A DNA stretch of 64,000 nucleotides from Gymnogyps californianus (taxonomy: Eukaryota; Chordata; Aves; Accipitriformes; Cathartidae), in contig NC_059487.1 of the NCBI RefSeq assembly GCF_018139145.2, forward strand, positions 8,267,792-8,331,791, given 5' to 3'. The notes beneath the pieces were generated by a model. The model did no database searches, was not told the origin of the DNA, and saw only the letters and a program-made list of their open reading frames with translations. Shown in pieces: positions 22,401 to 33,700 of this stretch (the stretch's first letter is position 1; every line of letters starts with the position of its first letter). The translations under genes and the position numbers were made by a program.

Positions 22401-24496
22401 TTTTCTGCTCTCAAGTATGGAACCACCAGGAAGTACAATGCAAATGTTACTAATTAGAGAGGCCCTGAAGTTCTGCAAGGCTGCAAACCCAGTGGCTGTT
22501 TCTCTCGATGACTAAGGGGCCGCGCAAAGGAGAGGCAGGGGGAACCCAGAGCACAGCTTTTGGCAGCTCAGAGCCTCCCAGAAGTTATTTTTCTCTCTTC
22601 CAGCCTGTCCTGCAGCCCTGTGTTAGCCCACGACAAGGTGCCTTGGCTGCTGATGGCAAAACCCATCATCCACAGTGGGGAACAGCAATAGCACCCAGAA
22701 GCTCCCACTGCCAGGCAGGGCTGAGCCCAGCCCCAGTTCCCCATGTCTGTGCTGGTGATGTGGGCATGGGGTTCACCCAAGAGCGAGGGGAGTCAAAACT
22801 CCCCAGCTGCCCCTGGGGTGCTGGCACAGAGCAGGCATTTCCCCAAGCTCAGCAGCCCTGCCTGATTAAGGATGCAACAGGGCTGCTCACAGAAAACAAG
22901 AAAAAGGTGTTTTCAGCAGTGGCTCTCGTCCCATCAGTTAGTGCACGGCCAGGCAAGGTCCCCAAGGAATGGCTGCGACAGGGCCAGTCCATGACGGGGG
23001 CTGCAGGGAGCAGACACCCTTTCCCTCCCGGCAGGCTGTGCCAGGAGGAGGCGATCCCCGCACCAGGAGGAGACAACCAAGCCAGCCACCTCGCCCAGCA
23101 GATGCCTACTGGCACCACCATGCCATGGGAAAGGAGACAGGACACCCTGCAGAGCCTCTTCCCCAGGACAACAGCAGCTTTTACCAGGTTTCACTCCACT
23201 GCTCGAGAGGACAGCAAACCCCCTCTGCCTTGTCACCACTGCCAGCTCACATGGCTGCTCTGTGCCTCAGTTTCCCACTAGTCAAAATCCCCCTTGCAAA
23301 GCCCCCTCTGAGCTGCTTGATTCTTGGGGCTACTAAAACTATGGTCAGACTGGCCAGCCTGACGGCAACCCCTGTGCCAGGCTGGGGGGGGGGATGCCCC
23401 TGCCTGCCCCACTCCCTCGCATCCCCCATCGGGACGGCTGCACTGAGCACGGTCATGGCATCGGGCTTGGGACAGCACCCAACCACCCCCTCCCTGGGCA
23501 GGGCTGCCACACGGCCACCAGCCGACGCTCAGCCAGGGAGAGCTCCCAGGTCTCACCCGTAAGACACGGCGGAGCACGTGATGGGGCTGCAGCGTGTCCT
23601 TCCTGCAGACACACCATCGCCGCTCCTGTCCCTACAGAGTGACACATCCGGGGGCACCTTGCATCCTGAGGCAGCTGTGTGGCAGTCACAGATGAAGTGA
23701 TCGTTGCCATAGGGTCTGGTTTATGTTCAATCTGCACCATCTTTGAGCCCCACCTCTGCCCCGGGTGCCCGAGAGCCGGCCCCCGGCCCCAGCCTGCTCA
23801 TGACTCACCAGCCGAATGCGAGCAAACACCTCCAGCTTTCCCTGTCTTGGTTTCAGCATGATGAAGATGTTATTTTTAACTCAACCACACCAAGAGACAC
23901 TCATTTATTTCAAACATTAAAGCACCTACAGGCTGTTTCTACAGCCTAATCTAAAAGCTGCCATAAAAGGACTGAAAGCAATAGTCATTATCTGCCATTC
24001 AGGAGCTTAACCTTTGGAAAGACAGACCAGGGCTCTGAGCTTTGCTTGTTAAACACCCTTCGCCTTTTCCCAGAGACTGCGCAGCCTGTAGGTGAGGTCA
24101 CCCACCCTAGAGAGGAGGTTTCCACCCGTGGGGCTGCATTTAAAGGTCAGTGGCTGAGGGCTGCCTGACCTTCAAGAAGAACGGGCCACAGGAGAGGACA
24201 CAGCCGGAGCACAGACACCAGAGGGGAACGTGCACCAGCAGCTTTGTGCAACCGCTGATTTTGGAGGTACAAAGGCTCTGGATGCAAGATGGCTGCTGGC
24301 CATTACTTGGAACAGTGGTGCAGGCTGAGGGCAGCTCTGATTTGAGCTGATGGGATCTTCATCAGTGATTCCCACTTTAAATTTGAACAGGAGTTGGATG
24401 AGCTTGTGTGGGACCTGCCAGAGCGTGGAGCTGCTGGGGAGGCTGGTCCTGCTCCCAGTCCTGCTGGTGGGGAGGCCAACAGCAGCACAACAGCCA

Positions 24497-24815
24497 AGAG
24501 CCACCAGCTGGGAGGGTTTTATACATTCAATTAACCACCACAGCCAGAAGTAATGAAATCACTCTGAAGCAATTAAGCCAGAAGAATGTTGGCGGGGGGA
24601 GCAGGGAGGTAGTGTAACTTAAAAAGCAACTGCACTAAAACTTCGGAAGGCACCTACTACACTTGTCACAACTTGGAGTTAAGACTTCGTTTTTCCCTCA
24701 AACTACATGTTAACCTCCATAGTTTTGAACCACTGGAAGAAATTTCTACCATTATATCAATGACTGATTTTCACAGTCATTCATAATTTTGCTGACTTTC
24801 CTTGACAGTCACATT
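24497..24815 (+). repeat. Diverged duplicated segment, copy B
   Basis: Partner of the copy at 21,885-22,200. Similarity starts at GAGCCA..GCTGGGA and continues through the AATGAAATCACT-TGAAGCAATTAA core to GACAGTCA. Here it sits inside the GC-rich intergenic block, in an AT-richer island. Confidence 0.7.
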
Positions 24816-27800
24816 ATTCCCCATTTTTCCTTTCCTAGGACACATGGTTTCCCTGTCACCTTGGAGCATGTTGCTGTGCCCTCAGACCCCTCAGCAATCC
24901 CCTGTTTTGGTGGAACACCGCTCACAGTGGGCCCTGGGGACATTTGAGTTGATGTGCCCTGGGGCACCTCCAGTTGTTCTGAGTTTTTCTGTCCATGGCA
25001 AACTGAAAACCAAGCAGAACAATAAGAGCACGTCCCTGCGGTCTCAGAGCAGCTCTGAGGGGAGCACAGCAGGCACCGGTCACCTCATTTGAGGTGAAGC
25101 TGTCCTTGTAGATCCAGTTCACAGAACCAATGTCAATAGAACTTAAACTCAAAGGGCAAATTTTTTCCAAAGGTTCGTATTTATACACAATCTAACTGCT
25201 GCTACCCTTAGCCGAGCCCGCTGCCCAGACAGGAGTAGAGAGGGAAGTGGCAGAAGAATGACATTTGCTCTCAGCTTCATTTATGTAAAAATCACATTTT
25301 ACTGGCCATGACCGCTGTGAAACATGGCCCTAGAGACTGCTCCTGGGGTCTGGAGGACACAGCCCCGGCAGGGCCTGGAACACACAGGAAGGGACAGCCG
25401 TTGAGTGAAGCCATTTGATAAATTAAGACAGAGGCTGAAATCACACACCACCCATGTTGCCAGTGCTATCACACGGCCAGCTGCAGGATGCTGCATTGCT
25501 CCAGGGTCCGGCCCCGTGCACAGCTGAGGTCGGTGGGACACGACTCTGATTTGAGGAGCGTGCCCATGTCCCCAGGACGAGTGGGAAGGCTGTGTGGACA
25601 CACACCGGCTGCTTTAGTTCACCCTTAAATTCTCTTTCAAACCTAAACCCCTGCCAGGCTGGGAGTCTCCCGAGAGGGGCAGGAGTGCATCGCTCACCTG
25701 CTTACCTTTCAAGGTAAGGCAGCAACGGAGAAGGTGTCCTGGAAATACTGCTCCTTTGCAGGTTATTAACGGAGTCACAGTGAGCAAACTGCATATCCCA
25801 GAGCCCTACGCTACTGTCGGTGGGAGAACACAGAAATCCGGGGGTTATTGCCCTATACAATCAGGTTAATACCAAAGTGATTTTATGACACCGATGGATG
25901 TGAAATCGTGGGAGATTTGGGCAGAAAATAATCCCAGAATGGGCCAGCTGCCTTTTGGAACTGCCTTAGGGTTGTAACTGGCCTCTGTCAGCTTGCCTTT
26001 GGGAAGGAATCTCTCTCCTTGAGAAAGATTTCTTGCTGCAGGTTTTCTGGCTCAGGCTGGGCTTTTGGTAACTATATATTGCTTATGTATAGATCAATGG
26101 AGCATACATGCCTGCACTTGCCTCAGCATCTTCAACCTCAAGAGGCTGACTGAACTTGGAATACAATGACTATTTGAAAATAAAGCCATCACTGGTAAAG
26201 GCACAAGTGCTCTCTCCCACTCAGCCAGCACCAAGTGGGAAACACAGCAACCACAGCACACCTGCCCAGGCACCAAACCCGAAGCAGGGCAGCCCTGGCT
26301 TGTTCCCTGCACCAGGACCAGGCTCTCACCAAGCAGCAACACAGCACTGCAGCCCCCAGCCCCGCTTCCCACCTGGCTCAGAGCTGGGGACCAGGCTGCA
26401 GCAGCACCAAAAGCTAAAGAAACCAGTTCTCACGACCAGCAACCACCTCCCAAACCCTGCCCGACCACAGCAGCTAACACAGACCTTACCTCAGCCCCGA
26501 GCAGCGACATCCCCATCCTCCTCACAGCCCCAGGCTCACCCCACCAGCAACCACCGCAGGAGCTGCCCTTGCAGGGAGGCGGGGGGCTCTTGTCCTGGGG
26601 TAATTGGTGGCAGCTGATGGCACCATTCCCAGCCGGGCACACAGATTAAATGGGCACCAGCTGTGCCATGTGCCGGGGACGGGTCCAGCCTGGCCGGTGG
26701 GAGCACCTGGGTTATGGCAGCCCCGGGTCACGCTGGGGAGGGATCCTGGACCTGCTGTTTGGCCTGGCCACAGTGCATGGCGTTAATTAAATTGGTTGGC
26801 ATTTTGCTAAGTGGCTGCAGTACTGCTGCCTGGACTCCCCAGCAGCAGGAGTGTCTCTATGAACGTAGATTAAAGCACACTCAGTATTACGTGCTCTCAA
26901 TGTTACGCATTCTCACACCAAACTAAAGATGAAGATGCTGATCTGGGGTTTTCCTGGAGTAATAAAGGACCTGGGGGATTTGCAGATTTTTTTTTTTCCC
27001 CTGTCTCCTTTAGGTGATTTCTGGACTGCAGTATTTTTTAGCTAGCAGGGGACAAAGCAGCAGGCCAGGGAGGCTGGTAAGCAAAGCAGGGACCTGACGC
27101 TGCATCAGTGGCTGGACCATGCCCTGTCCCTGAGCCTGTCACAGCCCGAAGCCCCAGCCTGGCCAGGGTCACGTTCTTGGCCCCTCGACCATCCCAGGGT
27201 GGCCATGCCCTGAGAGACCCCAGGAGATGGCAGCAGCCCTTCGTGTTCGTGTTCTCCAGTGGGAAATCAGCCCTTGGCCACTTTGCTGGAGGCTCCTCTC
27301 CTCCCAGGGCAGCGACGGGCAGCAGGTACAGCCAGGGCTTGGCCAAGGTGGCAGCTCAAGGGTGCAGCCCAGGCCGCGGACCCGGGTGCCCCAGCACAGA
27401 GCGGTGTGGCAGGGCCCTGTCGCCGCCGGCCGCACCATCGCTGCTTCACCCCGGCAGGAGGAAGGCTCAGCTGCTGGGGAAGGAGCGGTTCGCTTGCCCC
27501 GAGTCCCCATGCCCTGGCCGGTGGGCCGTGCCCTGTCTCTGCGATCGCTCACCCACAGCACCAAGCCTGCCCACGCTCTCCTGCCCCGGCCACGCGCCGT
27601 GGCAGGCACAGCAGTGATATTTCCATTTATCCCAGGGCGCGGCCGCTAACACATAACCGAACCAAGTCGAATGCCACTTTTGCATGAGTGAATTTACTTC
27701 AAAAATGTACAATTTCTGGAACACGATGACTAGTCAGCAGAGACATGGAGTGCTTGTGATTCTCTTGTGTGCGGGGGTGCCTGGGACAGGGCACGGGGAG

Positions 27801-28792
27801 CGGCGCCCCGAGCTGCGGGGTGGGAGGGGGCCGAGCAGCCGTGCCCTGGGCCAGGCGGTCACTGGCCCTCCTGGAAACCTTCACCCACGTTGGAAATTTT
27901 GTCCTCTCTCTTCACTGGCTGCCCTGACTTTTCTTTGTTTGTTTGCAGCGTTCTGCAAATATTGCACATCTTTGGGTTGGGTGGGGGTTTTTTGCATAGC
28001 AGGAGTAGGAAGCGAAGGCAGGACTGTCGCTCCCTGCATGGCCTTTCAGCTATTACTTGGCTCATGTGCATAAACCCTGCCCTGCCCCAACCGTCTGCAC
28101 CTGCAGGTATCGCACGTGGACAAAACCATCCCGGGAAGATGCAAATGCACCCCAGGGGTATCGACGACCCTTTCTTGTCACAGGCCCTCTCCTGTCATGG
28201 GGAAACTGCTAATTAAAGTGGCTAAGTGGAAATGACCAAGGGACAAAAGCAAGTGCCACGACTGCCATGCTGTCATGCGCTAATTAGAGCTGTGCAGCAG
28301 CAGCCGGTAATGATGGCACACACAGGGAAAGCAAGGGCAGGAACACCTGCGCCCCAGCACCCTTCGCTACTTCGCTGGGTGCCTCTGCATGCAGCAACCG
28401 CTTTCCCCACCGCAGAGCTCACACCGGCCCTGCTGCCACCTATGCTGGAATTGGGCCATAACATTGAGGCCAAAAGCCTCGGTATTTTTAATGCCTAGGT
28501 TCAGCGGTACCAAATTTGTACCTTAAATCACTGGTGGTGGGCATCTGCCGCCTGCCCCGCCGGGAGCACACCCGCCCCTCTGTATTTCTGCACGCCCCTG
28601 CAGCTAGAGGGTCTTTTGTGAAGTGCTGTGTGTCCTCGGAAGAGAGGAGGCTGCTGTATCTGTGCTAAGAAAAGGCAGTGATACATCCCGGTTCTGGGAG
28701 CGACTGCTAAAAATAGCAGTATCTGTATCTGGAGAGCGGAGGGAGGAGGGAGAGCTCAGGGTCGGCTTACAGGCAGGGCGGCTGCCAGGCAG

Positions 28793-28822
28793 AGCTGGCA
28801 GGCAGAGCTGGCAGGCAGAGCG
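28793..28822 (+). repeat. Short 13-bp tandem repeat
   Basis: AGCTGGCAGGCAG repeated twice plus a partial unit, in GC-rich intergenic sequence. Confidence 0.6.
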
Positions 28823-30258
28823 CAGCCAGCGACGGCATTGGGGGCAGCGGCTGTTTTCCAGCACTCGGTGCAGAAAACGGTTCACTATTCCCATTTAGCA
28901 CGTCCATGATTTAATACTGCAGCTCTGGCGATGGGTTGTGGTGTGGTTTTGTTCATTAACCAGCGACAGCGTAAAGTGCTCCCACGAGTAACTGGCTGGC
29001 TGGGTGCCGGAGGGCAGCACGTTTCCAACCTCTGCTACTGACTCTTCTCATCACCTTGAATGCACCTTTTAATTTTGGGGGGCATAACCAACCTCTGTCA
29101 GCACTCTGGCTGTGTTATTCAGCCCCTGCAAAGCAAAACCAGGACCTGCCGTGCCCAAGGCTGGGCACACGAGCAGCTCGCTGCTGGGGATGGGACGGGG
29201 AGCCCCCGAGCTCAGCCCCGGGTGAGCTTCACCACGGGGCAGCCAGCATGGTACTGGAGAGAGACGTCTGCAAGCCTGCCCTGCGCCTGCCACAGCGGAT
29301 AACGTGAGGAGTTTTCTGTTGACGGTTTTGCATCGGGCCCTTTCACAGCTTCTTGGTCCTTTTTGTCCCAGACTCTTCCCGTGGGTGAACTGCCCACGCT
29401 GATCTCCAAATGCCGACTACAAGCCCACGGGATGCTGTTGCCCAGGCAGCCGCTCCCCTGAGCAGCAGTGCAGACAGCATGAGCTGCCCCATCGTCCCAG
29501 CCACCGGGAGACACCCTACGGCCACAGCTCCATCTCCAGGATGGTGCTCGGCCACAGATTTGCCATTCCCTGCCTGGAGAACACGACCTGGGACTGCTAT
29601 TACTCGCTCCGGGATTATTTTAACCCCAAATCCTTACCCTAAAGACAAGCTCCCATTTCGATCTATAGGTGGTGGTGGGTTTGCATTCAAATTGAGGGAG
29701 TGGGGTAACCCAGCCTGCACAGGGGGTAGTCTCTTGAGAGGTATATAAAGATGCTTCATAATCCCAAGTGAGGTAGCTGAGCAGCGCAGTCCCGCTCCCC
29801 AACGGGAAAGGACATGGTCAGCGGGGGCTGTAGGAGCTGGCGCTGGAGGTAGGATGCCTCTTGGGGCCTCCTGGCCCCCAGCTCTCCCTGCCAGGCACAG
29901 TTTCTTAAGACAACCAAGTTCCTACTTGGTCATCAGAGCACCAGGATGGAAAAACAAAGGCCAAGGGCCCAGAGAGCAAGCCACAGGAGAAACTGCACCC
30001 TGGACTTGCACCCTGGGCAAATTTCAGGCACTGGGGGTCTTTTTTTTTTTTTTTTGCAAGTGCAAAGACTAGGCTCAGAGTTGTAAGAGCCAAACCAGAG
30101 GGGGAGGCAAGGTTGGTCTTAAATTTTCACGTCACTTCATCTACAGAACATGCTGGGGACCCATCGGATACGTAGGTGAGAGAAATGTTGTGTTTGGGTT
30201 TGTCTTCCAGTGCGCTGGTAGGACACAGCTGGGCACGGCTGGGCTCAGAGAAGGTCTT

Positions 30259-30798
30259 TCATGATATCTGACCGAAGGCTTCCCCCGCCACATTCGCAGC
30301 ACCCAGGCCCGACCTTTTCCGTGTGACAAGCACCATCACCTGCACTGTCCTCTTCAGCCCCGGCTGGCAAGCAGCTCCGTCGGCCAGGATAGCCAGGGGA
30401 GCATGCCGGGGCGAGCTGCCAGGTGCCTGGGGGAGTTTGTAGCACTTGGGGTAGTTACTGAAACACTCAAAAGTGTCATTGCAGTTTCTACAAGCCCCAG
30501 GGTGGTCACCGAAGCCCGGGGACAGGAAGGGCTGGAGCGCGGCGCTCGGGCAGCCGCAGCAGAGCAGGGTGCGGATGGCCTGGAGGAGCACCATGTCCTT
30601 GGAGAGGAACTTCTGGAAGTTGGGCTTGAAAAGCAGGTACACCAGGGGGTTGTAGAGCGTCGAGGACTTGGCAAAGACGGCCGACAGCACGAAGGCCAGT
30701 GCCGGCACCTGGCTGGCATCGCCGAGGACTGCCCACAGGGCAACAATGGCATAAGGGGTCCAGGCAGCCAGAAACCCCAGGCACACAGCAATGCTCAG
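30259..30798 (-). CDS. OPN5L1: OPN5L1 exon 5 (helices 6-7, C-terminal tail)
   Basis: 540 nt including the stop, acceptor CTCTTCCAG. It encodes LSIAVCLGFLAAWTPYAIVA (helix 6), then helix 7 with AKSSTLYNPLVY, where the lysine is the chromophore attachment site. Helix 8 follows, then CCGC (possible palmitoylation) and a tail of about 95 residues ending EAFGQIS. The tail is longer than that of OPN5 and is rich in Cys, Pro and basic residues; I know no function for it. Confidence 0.95.
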   Translation of the reverse strand: MSIAVCLGFLAAWTPYAIVALWAVLGDASQVPALAFVLSAVFAKSSTLYNPLVYLLFKPNFQKFLSKDMVLLQAIRTLLCCGCPSAALQPFLSPGFGDHPGACRNCNDTFECFSNYPKCYKLPQAPGSSPRHAPLAILADGAACQPGLKRTVQVMVLVTRKRSGLGAANVAGEAFGQIS

Positions 30799-33700
30799 CT
30801 GGAAGAGAAGGAGATGGAGATGGCGGTGCCGTGAGCATCCTGCGGCACATGCGGAACGCTGAACCCCCCGCAAAACTCAGCCATGTGCAACAGGACCCCG
30901 AGGAGTCCGTCATATCCCCAGGGAAAGGTGCTCAGCCTTCTGGACACCCCTGGAGCATCGGGGTGTCAGACATCAGGGCAGCAACTCAGTACGTCCCAGC
31001 GTTGGCACATAAACCTGCACTCGCCTGAGGCGACTCACACCCCGTCCTACCTGGGAAACTCGGGGATTGTCCCAGCCCGCCGCGGCAGATGGGTACAAAG
31101 CACCCAGCAACCCGGCTGGGACCAGGCCAGCATTGGACTCCAACAGCCTTTTGGCAGCACTCAAAATCCCTCCAGCAATCTGTGTGCCGGCGTGCAGATT
31201 GACCAAGAGGCTCTGGAAACGGGCCATGCTCAGACCCCCCTCCTTTAAGCAGACACGAACGTTTCCTTCGAGGCCAGGCTTGCAAGCTGTTTTCTTTCGG
31301 TTTTGTTTTTTTTTAAAGGGTATCCATTCTTTTTTTTTTTGACATATCCTTGATAAATTATAGTATTAGCTTGTAGTCTGGGGAACAATGACTCATGCAA
31401 GCTCCTTTTATGATCTTTTCCAATGTAATTTAAAATGAAAACTCCTCTACCTGATAGCTTTAAACGAGGAGAAATGTGTTATTACCCACACTGACACAAA
31501 CACCTGGAGAATTCATCAGGAGCGGCAGACACCCTGGCAGAAGGGCTCCTGCCGCGTTTGCCTGCCCACGGGGCAGTGGGCTGGGGCAGGGGGCACCCCA
31601 AGCCCCCGCAGCACCCCGAGCCCTCCCCTACCTTCACGACCAGGCTGTGCACGCTGCGGGCTCTGCGCTGGGGGGACGTGTGCTGCCTGACGGCTCTCCG
31701 GGACACCCGCACCGTCCAGAGGATCAGTGAGTAGGAGACGAGGATGAGGAGGCAGGGGAGAAGGTAGCAGAAGATGAAGAGGGCGAGGATGTAGAGCGTG
31801 GCCTCCCTGCTTGAGGCTTTCCACGTGATGCAGCAAGCTGTCCCGTAGGGCTCGGGGCCGTAGCTGCCCCACTCGGCCAAGGGGGCCGTGGCAAACATCA
31901 GGGCGTATGCCCAGACGCACAGCAGCAGCACTCCGGCGTGGCAGGGTGAGAACTTGTTGCCTGCGGCAGAGGGATCGGGGTGAGGATGGTTTCCCATGGG
32001 TGAGGGGGAGCAGAGAGAGGGGCTGTGACCCCGAGCTGCCCGCACCTCCAGGCACCGGGGACGAGGCCAGGTGCCCTGGGACATGGCCGGGGCCGCCCGG
32101 GCAGGGCAGGGCAGGAGCTGCTGCGCACAGCAGGGCAGCACTGCAGCCATGGAGTGGGCAGAGCCGTGCCAGTGCTCACCCCCGGGCCCCGGGACACACA
32201 GGCATCCTCCTGTCCCCTTGGGCAGGTGGCCAAAGCAAGGAGCCAAGAGAGACGTAAGGGTATGCCCCAATCTGGGCAGCAAGTGGCAGGATCAGCAGTG
32301 CAGCCTCTCTTGGCTTCAGGAGGAATTGCTGGGTGGTCGTGTGGCTGCTGGTGGCATGGGGTGGGACACTGCACCCACGGCCCCACAGGGACATGGCTGC
32401 ACCCACGGCCCCACGGGCAGCCGGAGGCAGGGAGGGAGGCTGCCTGGCTGCAGCAGCCTGAGCACGGGGCAGGGAAAGCTGGCTCCAGGACTGCTCGAAG
32501 CCATCCCAGACACTGTCATTTGAAGGACCTTTTCCTCTGGCAGACTGAAGCACTGGGGGAGGTGGGTTTTTTCCTTTATGTCCCATCCCCCATCAAATCT
32601 AAAACTCCCTGATCTTCTAAGAGCTCAGTATAAAGGGCTAAATCTTCAGCCATACATAAGAGTAACATTTTTCTTTGAAACTAAGCAATTAAAAGCACAT
32701 TGAGATTAGCCATTTCCTCATGGAAAATGGGCTGGGGCGTCACGGGGAGATAAGCTCAACGTGCCAGGCTGCCAAACACTGGCTCATCTAGAGAGCAGAA
32801 CCTGCACAGGGAAAAGCCACCGGTACCTGGGCTGCCTTTTAACAGCCAACTTTTATCTTTATCTTTCCTTCCACCTTTTCACCGATCTCCTGAGCTGTTG
32901 TGCTGGCACATAACCAAGGTGACTCTGCTCCAGCATTGTCCTTGAGGCACTGTCAGCTGCTGGGGACAAAGCACGTTGGCAGCTGGCAACAGCCGCAGGC
33001 TCGGGGCAGCTGGACAGCGAGCCATGGGAGAGGGGTTGAGGATGCACCCTGGGGTGCTGGTCTGCAAATCAAACCAATATCTTTGATTTCCCATTTTATT
33101 TCTATTTTTGGTCTTTAATCCAAAGTCTATTCCAAAGATACATGCTAGACGGAGGATTAGCAGCTGAGCTGAGGAAATTGAGAAGCAACTCCAAATAGGA
33201 GGAGCTGTAAATGTGTAGGGGACATCCCTGGGTCCCCTCACTTCCTCAGGTGCTCTCTGCAGTGCATGCCCTCCACAAAGAGCTGGTGCCCAAGCTTAGG
33301 GCTGCAAACATTCACATCAGCTCTGAAGAGGAAGTCCAGGTGAAAATAGGGCTACAGAAGTGAGCTACAACACTGCAAACCCAGCCCTCCTGTATTAATT
33401 ATTTCCATGAACTAAATACATTTGGCCTACAGCTCTCCCACCAGGGACAAGGGAAAGCGGCTCTTCCTTGCACTGCCAGAGCTTGTGGCTCCCAGATGCA
33501 GAGACTGCTCTCGCCTAAGCTCAGGTCTGTGTATGGACATTCGAAACCCTGTGACCTGCTGTGATACAGCAGCTGGGACTTTTCTACAGAGGGAGAACCC
33601 CCTTGATATTCTTCTGGATGATGCTCCTGAGCCCTAGAGTGAAGCAGGGGACAGCTGAGATGCATGCACAGGGCATGGGCACAGCATGCTGGGGCTCAAT

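Larger units (their letters stand above)
21300..22450. other. AT-rich flank or distal 3' UTR of SLC9A8
   Basis: No coding exon. It holds one copy of a diverged duplicated segment (21,885-22,200) and an antisense CR1-like fragment near 22.3 kb. It may still be transcribed as distal 3' UTR. Confidence 0.6.
22450..30258. other. GC-rich intergenic region between SLC9A8 and OPN5L1
   Basis: About 7.8 kb. GC content rises sharply at about 22,450. Many long open frames occur on both strands (the longest is 22,508-23,281, 257 codons), but none has a recognisable domain or conserved block, and overlapping frames are equally open, as expected for GC-rich DNA. It contains one copy of the duplicated segment, a short 13-bp tandem (28,793-28,822) and TATATAAAG at 29,741. 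The 3' UTR of OPN5L1 must occupy the right end, but I see no convincing poly(A) signal; an ATTAAA on the minus strand near 29,068 is the nearest. Confidence 0.6.

Noticed and set aside
22508..23281. 257-codon open frame on the plus strand
   Set aside because: No recognisable domain, low-complexity Pro/Gln/Ala/Ser composition, no splice context, and several overlapping frames on both strands are equally open, as expected for GC-rich DNA.
29738..29790. TATATAAAG box suggesting a plus-strand promoter
   Set aside because: No downstream exon or conserved open frame follows; a chance match in AT-containing sequence is enough to explain it.
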